Assembly (NCBI RefSeq): GCF_902713425.1
Contig: NC_081201.1
Span: forward strand, 27,141,613-27,205,612
Direction of reading: 5' to 3'
Length of the DNA: 64,000 nt
Source: Acipenser ruthenus
Lineage: Eukaryota > Chordata > Actinopteri > Acipenseriformes > Acipenseridae
How positions within the stretch are numbered: the first letter of the stretch is position 1; each line of letters begins with the position of its first letter. The position numbers and the translations under genes were made by a program. The notes below the pieces were generated by a model. It was not told where the DNA came from, searched no databases, and saw only the letters and a program-made list of their open reading frames with translations. Positions 51,400-62,232 of the stretch are shown here, one piece after another.

Positions 51400-53396
51400 T
51401 TACCAGGCTTGCACTAATATTATTATTTTATTAACTAATTTGGGGAAATATAATGTTCAAGTGTTTTTGAAAGCCATAGCACATTCTAGATTCCAAAATG
51501 TATTATGGAGTAACATTGTTCCATTGCATTTATCGTATATGGCAAAAATAATTCAAATAAAAATATGTTGACGTATGTTTGGAGTGTGTTTGTAAGGTGG
51601 ATTGTGTGCAAGTATTCTTTTAATATTTAAATGTATGCTTATGGCAGGATTTTCAAAAGTTCGTAAATTTCGTTATTAAATAATCTTGCTAATGTGATTT
51701 CCAAAATTATGTTGATTTACAAAATAATGTTAATAATATCTTAACAAGCAGTGCTTCTTGAGACTATTTATTTTGTTTGCGTGGGAATTTAAAAGGAAAT
51801 CTGTGTTAATTGTCATAATTGATCAGGAGTTCATTTGCACTAGGAAAAGGAGGGTTTTAATTAAAGAAAGAGTGTAGCGGCTGTGACGCCGACAATACAG
51901 AGAGAGAGTGTACAAGAGTAGGGTTCCTTTCTTACAGACTACTAGATAATTCAATATTTGTAGGTATGAAAATATTTAAGCTTTTTCTATACTTGTGGTT
52001 ATAAATAAAATGTATTCACTTGTTTTAATCATTTGTAACCTTACGGAACATTTGTTCTATTGCTAAAATGATATAACGTTATTTGCACCTATGTATTGTT
52101 ACACAAATTACCAATGCAACTGTAGCCTATATGAACTCTGGATATGTACATTATATGACAACTGACCTGTACTGTAGATTTTATTTGAATTATACAAATA
52201 AAAACCTAAGAGTAAATAATGATATCTTGGTATAGAAAACGGCATACTAGATATTACAATAAAGTTTCCTTACAGGCAATAGATCATTAACATGGATTTT
52301 GCCTAAACGTATTTATAATGTTGTCAGACTTCCCCCACACTTTATGTACAATGTACACTTTCACACGTTTGTATGCATATCAAATGTTCTTATAATACTG
52401 TAAGTGTTCGGTGGCTACTTCTAATCATGTTGAGTTTATTCAAAGAGGCAAGCAAAAATACACATTAAAAGAGTTTTATATAGTAAACTGTGTCAAAATA
52501 ATGAGGGTAAATGACTAGTGGGATTTAAGTTTGTTTTTTTAATCCGTACCGTCCATTTTTTACCCACACGCCAGATAATCGTAAACCAGCATTTTATATG
52601 TGAAGTGTTCTAAAAATGTGTACATTCTGGATGACAAAACGCACAATTTTAAATGAAGTTTACAAATTATACACAAAATAGATATTCCCATTATTTTTTA
52701 TTTCCATTTGGCTGCTGCTAGCTGGTGGGAGCTGTCTCCCTGTATGGTTGTAGTTTCCATAACAGCGAATTATGCTTTCATTAATTTATTTTTCTTAATC
52801 TCGTTAACATGCATTTTGACTAACAAGTTTCCGATATCTAGTCATTGAGACAGGAAGGGATGTACGTGACCTGCGACAATTAAGAATTTTAATGAGAAAT
52901 GCGTTCATTACTGATTCATCGACTCAGTTTCAAAGCATTAACGGATTGATTTTATTAACCCCCCCACCGATCTATACCAAAGCAATGTTTCATTTTTAAA
53001 GCAAATATTTATTCTTTCAGTTAATAACTGCAGGATGTTGCTAACCTTTTCAAAGCGTGCTTTAGGTATGTACACTAAAACAAAATCAGAGGAAAATGAA
53101 AGAAAATTATAGGAAGTTACATTTCAAAAAGTGTTTTTCATTTTAATGTTAGTGTAAATTACTTTTGTAAATTAAGGGGTTTGGGCTACATTTCCATCTC
53201 AGGGTTTTTGATTAGCTTAGTTTTATAAATGTATATTAGCAGGTCTGTCTGGGGCCTCAGTGTGTAAGCAGCTTTCAGAACATTGGTTTTGTACAGGAAT
53301 GTCAATATAGTCAATATCAAATACATATTTATTCTGGAAAATGTAATCATGATATTGAATTTCATTATCATCTTGATATCTTGCAATTTCTTACAG
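51398..53396. other. Intronic/intergenic stretch before gene 4, unit 3
   Basis: Near-identical to units 1 and 2, but the T-run is reduced to GTTTGTTTTTTT (52,530-52,541). A patch at 53,184-53,216 matches the intron of the linked pseudogene rather than that of genes 2 and 3. Confidence 0.6.
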
Positions 53397-54858
53397 CTCA
53401 CAAAATACCCTGCACGACAAACTGCTTCAACTAGAGTGTCACTTCACATGGGGTTTGAAAAAAGAAGAAATTAAGATGAAACATTTGGAAATGACGATAC
53501 ATGAAAATATTGACTTCTCTGTGGTCAAATATAAGGGAAAGCTCTACAATTACCATGCTTATGTGAAGCACCTGAAAGGTTTTAACGAAGAAGCCCTGAA
53601 ATATCTAGAACAAGCTGAAGAGATAGCAAAGAAGGACCATGAAGATGAATTTGAGAAGCTGGTCATTGTCACTTATGGAAACTTTGCTTGGGTGTACTAT
53701 CACATGGCTGAGCTCACCAAAGCCCAGAGCTACCTGGAGAAACTGGAAGACATTTGCAAGACGTTCCCCACAGCCTCCCGCTACAGTGTCCTCCTTCCTG
53801 TTGTGTATGGGGAAAAGGGATGGTCCTTTTTTAAGGTTTGTGACGAGAAACATTATAAGAAAGCAAAAGAATGTTTTGAAAGGGCTCTTGAAGAAGAGCC
53901 AAATGAGAAGGAGTGGAATACTGATTATGCCATTGTGCTGTACCGCCTTGAAACGTTTGGACCTTCAGTTTGTGCTGAAGACTCAGTTGCACTAAAACAG
54001 TTAAAACATGCTCTTGAGCTAGATCCAGAAAACTCAGTTCTCATGGTATTCCTGGGAATAAAACTGCAGGTTTATGAACAAAATGAGGAAGCCCTGAAAT
54101 TAGTGAATCAAGCTCTGAGGCTGTCACCAAATAACCCCTATATTACTAGACATGCGGCAAGGTTTTTCAGAAAATGTGGCTGTCCAGACAAATCCTTGGA
54201 GATATTAAAAGAGGCATTGCAAGCAGCTCCTGATTCATATTATCTACACTCTCAATTAGGACTTACCTACAAATCCAAAATTGGTAAATTCCAGGGCCAG
54301 TGGAATCAGGATCCCACAGAGGTTGAGAAATTTGTGAAATTAAGCATTTTATACTTTGAAAAAGCAGTTAGGATGAAACCATCAAACATTCAAGATCAGG
54401 TAGATCTGGCACACATGTATGCAGAATCTGGAGACATAAAGAAGGCAGAAGATATATATCAGAAATTATTTGAAATGCCAGTCACCTGGCTTGATGATAT
54501 ACAAACAATACATTTTTGTTTTGGGAGCTTCCAGTTCCATTACAAAAAATCAGAGCCTGATGCTATTAAACACTACAAAATTGGGTTACAGATCCAAAAT
54601 ACATCTTCACGAGGCAACCAGTGTTATGCTCAACTACAAAAAATTGCCAGAAGACGTATTGCAAGAAATCCACGTAATGCGGAAGGTTTTGCCATTTTGG
54701 GTTCAGCTCATCAACTCAGAAACGAGCTACCAGAAGCACTTGACAACTATGAGAGGGCATTGCAGCTTGACCCAGGCAATGAAAGATACAAGAGTACTGT
54801 TTCTGACCTGTGTGTCCCTATAATATGCTCTACCTTAAGAAATACTGTACTAAAATAA
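53397..54858 (+). CDS. ifit: IFIT family protein, intact long exon, unit 3 (gene 4)
   Basis: Acceptor TTTCTTACAG ends at 53396. With ATGGA at 49302 the protein is 488 aa, uninterrupted. It shares gene 2's N-terminal residues (Gly21, Lys30, Asp41, His55, Ala79, Val91) and Tyr250/His254, and gene 3's Lys205, Gln226, Thr252, Asn332 and Asn444. Private changes are Lys157, Asn171, Thr177, Phe220 and Arg455. It is a mosaic of genes 2 and 3, although its unit's insertions match unit 2. The conserved TPR and pocket residues are as in gene 2. AATAAA at 54854-54859 overlaps the stop. Confidence 0.93.
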
Positions 54859-54859
54859 A

Positions 54860-55790
54860 TTAAAATGCAATGACAGCGGTGGGAATATTTCTTAGTATTT
54901 CCTGTTTGGTTAGTTTCTGGTTGTGACATTCATACAACAAATTAATCTGTTTTTAAATATTAAAGAGATGTTACTATTTGGATAAATAACCGCAAAACGT
55001 AAAATTGAAAATTAAACTATGTCCTAATTATGTGATGTGAATTGACCCAATGAACTGATTTTCATCACTGTTTACCAGCTTTGAATCATTAGAGAAATAT
55101 TTCAGCTTTTAAAATGTGTGAATTATATAATTCAATAGTTATTTGTTGTAATTGTGATATGAATTGACATAAAAAATAAACTGACCTTCTTTATTGCTTA
55201 TTTGCTTTTAATTATTAAAGAGATGTTTTGATTCATAATTGTGAAATGTATAATCAATAATGGTATTATTTTTTAATTATGTGATGTGATTTGGTTTATT
55301 GAAAATGTTATCATTCTAATTGTGATAGAACTAAATGATACTTTGTTACTTTATTTAAGTGACTTCTGTGATGATTTGTCATTGTCTTGGTTTTTTCTAA
55401 AGCTGAAATGGTCAAATACATTTCTGGACTTTGTCTGAGGGAATTACTTTTTTATTTTCTGAAAATAAAAGTTACCCCCCCCCCCCTCCCCAAAAAAAAC
55501 AAACATGTTGAATAACCAGCTGCTGATTTCACAAAATGTGCTGATGTGTTACTGTATTAACTTTTCACAAATGTGTCCTTATAATATGCTGTACCTTAAG
55601 AAATACTAAAATAAATTCAAATTCAATTACACATGTTTTGACTCGATGTCTTTTTGAATATCTTGTAATTTACATTCATACTAGTATCTCTACTAAGTAC
55701 AAATCCAATATTTCTTTTACTACTATTTCTCTCTACTGCACCTCTGATTTTTTTAAATGCAAGAATCCAATGAATCAATACAGACACATT
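54860..55790. other. 3' flank of gene 4, unit 3
   Basis: Counterpart of 40,879-41,811, with a slightly shorter C-run (about 55,475-55,491). No gene. Confidence 0.55.
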
Positions 55791-55885
55791 CTCCAATGGC
55801 TGTCTTGGGTTCAGCTCTTCAACTCAGAAAGGAAAAACCACAAGCTATCGACTGTAAAGAGAAAGCATTGCAGCTTGACACAGGC
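55791..55885 (+). pseudogene. IFIT C-terminal scrap fused to an intron, unit 3
   Basis: Same fusion as in units 1 and 2, with the decayed last TPR ending at GACACAGGC before intron sequence. Confidence 0.85.
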
Positions 55886-56092
55886 TACATTTCTATCTCA
55901 GGGTTTTTGATTAGTTTAGTTTTATAAATGTATATTAGCAGGTCTGTCTGAGGCCTCAGTGTGTAAGCAGCTTTCAGCACATGGGTTCTGTACAGGAATG
56001 TCAATATAGCTCTTATCAAATACTTCATTCTTCTGGAAAATGTAATCATAATATTGAATTTCATTATCATCTTGATATCTTATAATTTACAG

Positions 56093-57378
56093 CTCACAAA
56101 ATACCCTGCATGACAAACTGCTTCAACTAGAGTGTCACTTCACATGGGGTTTGAAAAAAGAAGAAATTAAAATTAACGATTTGGAAATGACAACACTTGA
56201 AAATATACAATTCTCCCTGGAAAAATCTAAGAGAAAACTCTACAATAACCTTGCACCTACAATGTTTTAATGCAGAAGCCCTGAAATATCTAGAACAAGC
56301 TGAAGAGATAACAAAGAAGGACCATGAAGATGAATTTGAGAAGCTGACCATTGTTACTTATGGAAACTTTGCCTGGGTGTACTATCACATGCATAAGTTG
56401 ACCCAAGCTGAGAGCTACCTGGAGAAACTGGAAGACATTTGCAAGATGTTCCCCACAGCCTCCCGCTACAGTGTCCTCCTTCCTGCTGTGTATGGGGAAA
56501 AGGGATGGTCCTTTTTGAAGGTTTGTGACAAGAAACAGTATAAGATAACAGAAGAATGTTTTGAAAGGACTTTTGAAGAAAAGCCAGATGAGAAGGAGTG
56601 GAATGCTGATTATGCTATTGTGCTGTACTGCCTTGAAACGTTTGGACCTTCAGTTTGTGCTGAAGACTCAGTTGCACTAAAACAGTTAAAACATGCTCTA
56701 GAGCTAGATCCAGAAAACCCATTTCTCATGGTACACCTGTGAATAAAACTGCAGGTTTATGAACAAAATGAGGAAGCCCTGGAACTAGTGAAGCAAGCTC
56801 TGAGGCTGTCACCACAAAGCCCCAGTATTGCTGGATATGCGGCAAGGTTTTTCAGAAACCATGGCTGTCCAGACAAATCCTTGGAGATATTAAAAGAGTC
56901 ATTGAAAGCAGCTCCTGATTCATATCCTCTACACTATCAATTAGGACTTACCTACAGATCCAACATTGGTAAATTCCAGGGCCAGTGGAATCAGGATCCC
57001 ACAGAGGTTGAGAAATTTGTTAAATTAAGTATTGTACACTTAGAAAAGGCTGTTAAGATGAAGCTATCTAAAATTCAACCTCAGTTAGAGATGGCACAAA
57101 TGTATGCAGAATGTAACCACATGTCACAAGCAGAAGATATATATCAGAGGTTATTTGACATGCCAATTACCTGGCTTGATGATATACAAGGATTACAGCT
57201 TTGTTTTGGGAAGTTCCAGTACTATTACAAAAAATCAGAGCCTGATGCTATTAAACATTATAAAATTGGATTACAGATCCAAAATACATCTTCACGAGGC
57301 AACCAGTGTTATGCTCAGCTACAAAAAATTGCCAAAATTGCAAAGAATCAACATGCAGAAGGTTTGAGGGCTGAATGA
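56093..57378 (+). pseudogene. IFIT pseudogene, unit 3, 3' end deleted
   Basis: It carries the shared 11-base deletion and the TGA after MVHL (56740-56742). The coding sequence breaks off after NQHAEG (about 57,363) and runs through a short new tail (LRAE, stop at 57376-57378) into 3' flank. About 400 bases, including the last TPR and the old stop, are missing compared with unit 2. Confidence 0.92.
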
Positions 57379-57990
57379 ACTGCTTTTTGTCATTGTTTAC
57401 CAGCTTCGAATCATTAGAGAAATATTTCAACTTTTAAATATTGTGAATTGTACCATTTAAAATAGTTATTTGTTGTAATTGTGACATGAATTGACTAATA
57501 GAAAATGAACTGACCTCTGTTATTGCTTATCTGCTTTTAATTATTAAAGAGATGTTTTTTAATTTGAGTCATAATTGTGAAATGTATAATGGTATTATTT
57601 TTTAATTATGTGATGTGATTTGACTAATTGAAAATATTATCATTCTAATTGTGATGTAACTAATTGATACTTTGTTGCTCTATTTAAGTGATTTCTCTGA
57701 TGATTTTATTCAATCTGACAAAGACCTAGTGGTCGAAACGTCATTGTCTTGTTTTTTAACAGTGAAATTATCAAATAAACATCTAGACTTTGTCTGAGAG
57801 AATGCTTTTTTATTTTCTTAAAGTAAAACTGAAAAAAGTTGAATAATCAGCTGCTGATTATAAGTTATTTTTCTCCCAATATGAATACATACAAATGGGT
57901 TATGCTTCACCTTGATCAAAAAAGCATTACAATTATTTTGAACAGGGATAGACCTTGCTGTTACAAAAAACACCTAAATAGCAGTCACCA
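57379..57990. other. 3' flank of IFIT pseudogene, unit 3
   Basis: Corresponds to 43,780-44,394. The hairpin module CTGACAAAGACC...GGTCGAAACG is at about 57,715-57,740. No gene. Confidence 0.5.
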
Positions 57991-58000
57991 AAGAAAGAAA

Positions 58001-58052
<52 letters not shown>

Positions 58053-58079
58053 AAAGCCTTTACATTGTATCTCATTGTA

Positions 58080-58131
<52 letters not shown>

Positions 58132-58711
58132 TATTTCTTAGCAGACGCCCTTATCCAGGGCGACTTACAATCGTAAGCAAATACATTTCAAGTGTTACAA
58201 TACAAGTAATACAATAAGAGCAAGAAATACAATAACTTTTGTTCAAGCAAAGTATAAGTGTGACAAACCACAATTCAATAATACAGCAGATAATAGTGAT
58301 AGTTACATCAGGATATGATTAAATACAAAGTACTACAGGTTAAGCACTTGGCAGATTACAGTATTCTGAAGTACAGGATTAAATGCAGTAAAATAGGGGC
58401 AGATAAGAGCAAAATAAAGCACATTTACATGAAGGGTGATAGTGTCCCAGGATACAAACAGAGGAGTTCTACAGGTGCTCTTTGAAGAGGTGAGTCTTAA
58501 GGAGGCGCCGGAATGTGGTCAGGGACTGGGCAGTCCTGACATCTGTAGGAAGGTCATTCCACCACTGCGGAGCAAGGGCGGAGAAGGAGCGGGCTCTGGA
58601 GGCAGGGGAGCGTAGCGGAGGTAGAGCTAGTCTTCTAGTGCAGGCGGAGCGGAGAGGTCGAGTGGGGGTGTAGGGAGAGATGAGGGTCTGGAGGTAGCTG
58701 GGTGCAGTCTG
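58080..58711 (-). mobile_element. 5'-truncated L2/CR1-like LINE, unit 3
   Basis: Same insertion as in units 1 and 2, preceded by a GAAA microsatellite (about 57,991-58,055) and an uninterrupted (TTA)n. Confidence 0.85.
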
Positions 58712-59774
58712 ATTGTTTTTTGTCAGCTATAGGCTTTATACACATAAAAAGAAAGCTGTTTTAAACGCACAAAACATATTAGTGTTAAAATTTAGTGATG
58801 AGAAACAGAGTTTATATGTATTATGACTGTAAGTATTGTATGCGAATGAATTGTGCAGGTATTTGCAAAATGAGGGAATACAGTAAAAACATATTTGTTT
58901 CACTATTTAACAATGAATACTAGGCTATTTTAATGTAATTCTGTGCTACTGTCTTGCTGTGCCATTTGTCATTCAACCAAAATTTTAAAAATATGAGAAA
59001 AATAACCGGAGCTTGCTGACGCTCCAGTGCCTTCTATACTTTCTTATGCGCTGGAAAGGAAATGTGTTAACATTAGAGATCACTTTTTTCTCAACCAAAA
59101 GTCAAATATCATGAACGGTGACAAAAATTAAATTTCTTGTGGTTACAGTTCTTTTTCAGGAAGGCTTGTCTATATAAGCTATATAAAAATATTATCGTTT
59201 TTTTTTAAATAAAGAAACATACACTGCCCCTAACCTCTCACTCGCGTCCAGCACCTGTATGTGCCAGTTCTGATTATCTTTTTAAAACCTGACATTCGAT
59301 TATTTCAGACAACTTGTCTTTCTCAAGACATGTCCCATAGCCATAACATGACAATGTAAACTGACGGTGAATGCCATTTACGTCTTATGTAGGGGACACA
59401 GCTCATTTGCATACCTCTAACAATTGGTTAGATACAATCCTCGGTAAAAATCCATGATCTAAACCCATTACTGGCCAGTACAATAACCAGGCAGTAGTTT
59501 TATAAATCCCATGTTAAATACTGCCCAGTCATTTTTTTTAATGGCCGCAAATTACCGCCACCTTTTATGCATATGGGGACGTGAGCTCAATCGCATGCAG
59601 ATTCAACAGACCTCATCTGCACTTAATCGCAAAAATAATTGCAGATTCCAAATTTATTAAAAAATAAAAACTTCCCTTTGCTTAAACTCTTTACGCAAAA
59701 ACGATGCACAGGCTTGACTATCGATAGTTGTCAAACGATAGAATGCATCAAGAAATCGATAATTGCCTCAGCCT
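58712..59774. other. Unit 3, 3' end: no gene
   Basis: Near-identical to 45,121-46,149 until about 59,600. A short private insertion (CAGACCTCATCTGCACTTAA) lies near 59,608. Nothing else is recognised. Confidence 0.5.
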
Positions 59775-60870
59775 TACTCGTATATAATAGTTAATTTTAC
59801 AGTTCATTGACACTCCTCCGCATATGGCAACCACTGACAAGATGTTATCAAATATGTTGGCAATAACAATATTTATTAGTTATTACACAGTACAACGACC
59901 CATAGTGTCATCACAAAATCTGAATCACGCAATTTGAACCTTGACTGATGTTGTATAGGTGTTACCCTATTTATTGGCTATCTGATACAAGTTCTGTAGC
60001 TGTATTGCACTATAATTGACCTTTAAATGCTAGCTCATATGTTTCGATTTATCAAAACCTGAAACTGGCAGAGTTCCAAGTTGGTTCCTTTCCAACCTAG
60101 GTGGCATTCTCACCAATAAGTTTTTGTTTCTGTTCTGCTCAAGCTTGTTTTTCACTGAGGATTATTTAGATGCCTCCTTGTTCATTGAAAAAAAATATTT
60201 TAGCTGCAATGGCTGTTAGTTTTAAAAACATTACAGTGGATTGACAGGAACTGAAACAAAATAACTAATCAAAATCTGCATCACAAAACATTAAGCACTA
60301 AATAATGTCTTAACATGCTGGGAAGTTAAATAATTAACTGCACATAATTAAAGTGTCTCAGAATGACTCCTGTACTGCATATGATACAGAATGTATCCTC
60401 TTCCTCAGTTTCTAAACATCAGAAACATTGATTCAGGGGCTTCTTTTAAAAAATCACTTGGTTTACATAGACAGCAGCAGACTAAGATGAAACCAGTGTG
60501 ATTGGGGGTTCTGTCAGCCCCAGTTAGGATTGCAGGCTGGTGGAAATCGTTCTGAAATGCAGGAGGTTTCCTTATAAGAGTCCAATGTGAAGGAAACTGG
60601 AGACAGCTGTTAAACATATAGTTATATATGTAAATATATACTCATGTGGCGTGAGACGAAAAGCTTTGAAAGGGTGTTTGTAAATGACAATAGTTTTGCA
60701 TACCAGATTCCTTTGTCATTGTTCACAACATGAAAAACCGGAAATGTTTTGGTTATAATAAAACATGTGATGGCATGGCACTGACTTCATTGTCCAGCAC
60801 AGGAGAAAGACAGCTTTACAGAATCAGCTGCAGCATTGAATTGAGAATTTGGTGACTCCCATCCTTCACT

Positions 60871-60880
60871 ATGGAGTAAG
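60871..60880 (+). pseudogene. Relic IFIT first exon in unit 4
   Basis: ATGGA|GTAAG with context CCTTCACT before it, like the relic at 9591. The surrounding 150 bases are absent from units 2 and 3 and decayed in unit 1 (near 19,677). No following IFIT long exon is seen in the window. Confidence 0.5.
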
Positions 60881-61420
60881 TGTGTTAAGCCATTATTTTT
60901 AACATGATGCATATTCAATATTGACTTTGTGATTTAAATGTTTTTAACAGCCAGGTGTTGTAATATCAATAGATGTTATTGCCTTGTATTTGCTTGAGCA
61001 TTTTTTCTTTTCTTTTTGCATAGTTTCTTGTTTTTACATTCACCTGAAAAAGAGACCTCTGAGATCTTGAAAGCTTGTGATTAATTATTGTTTAGTTAGT
61101 CTAATAAAAGGTATTACTTCTTCTCTTTGTCTTTTGTTTTTACAATAAATTCAAATTGGTTAACTTCTTTGTTAACAAATTTGAATGTATTATTAGATTG
61201 TATGTATTTAACATTCAACATAGTACCAGTCTGCACAATTGCCATTGCAGAATGCATTGGCAGAAAATTGATATAATAAGGAGTGCCCCTGAAATTGGGG
61301 AAGCTATTAGTGATTCAAATATGTTATATATATTAGGGAGAGGAGACTGTTATCTATTTAGAGATACACATATATTTACAGTAGTGAGCGAGTGGGGTAA
61401 AATGACCAGTATATGATCTA

Positions 61421-61695
61421 CAGCTATGGCCAAATGTTTTGCATTGTCCTATCGAATTAACAAATGTTGCTTCATAAAGTCAAATGAAACCTGCTGAACA
61501 ATGTTACATTAACATATTGAATGACATACTGCTTTGTAGTTTTCCATATACTTAACGAAAAACTGACAAAAATGGAAAAATTGGACATTTCAAAATCTAA
61601 CATGAAATACTGTACTACTGTTATGGCATCCGGTAAACTTTTGTAGTTTCTTTGATTACATTATGTTAAATAAAATATCTAAATGATGTTCATAA
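61421..61695. mobile_element. Tc1-type MITE, left end intact, unit 4
   Basis: Begins CAGCTATGGCCAAATGTTTT after TA (61419-61420). The right end is missing. The matching place in unit 1 (20812-20813, GATCTACTTTCG) is uninserted. Confidence 0.75.
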
Positions 61696-62232
61696 CCCCA
61701 GTCTTTAATGAACTTCTGTTGTTTGAAAGTGTTCCAAAACTAGAACCCCAAAACTATGTTATACATTGCAAGTTTTTGTTTTTTCATTTTGTAACATTAA
61801 CAGGATTTTTCTCATTTAACAAAAATGAGTTAATTAAAGAATGGAGGAAACACTTTGAAAATATGGCCCAATATCTTTTAAGTTGAAATCTGTTGTAGAG
61901 GACATATGTTTGGAGTGTGTTTGTAAGGTGGATTGTATGCTTAAGAGACCAAGGGTGACATGTATCAAGATAGATTGACACAGTGCTAAACTGGCAGAGT
62001 GTAAAGCAGCACTCTGCCACGGCACAAATTTTACCCCATCCTGAATGTAATCCAGCTGTGAGAAATGGTTTCCCCTTGGTTTCTTAATATAAAAGTCAAA
62101 TTATAGTCTGTGCAGTGTTTATAAATGCTTGCTGGAACATCATGAGTGGACAGTGTGCATTTTACATTTCCAAGTGCCCTAGAAGACGCACTTCTAGGGG
62201 GAACCACTTTCCACAGCTGCAATACACAGCAT

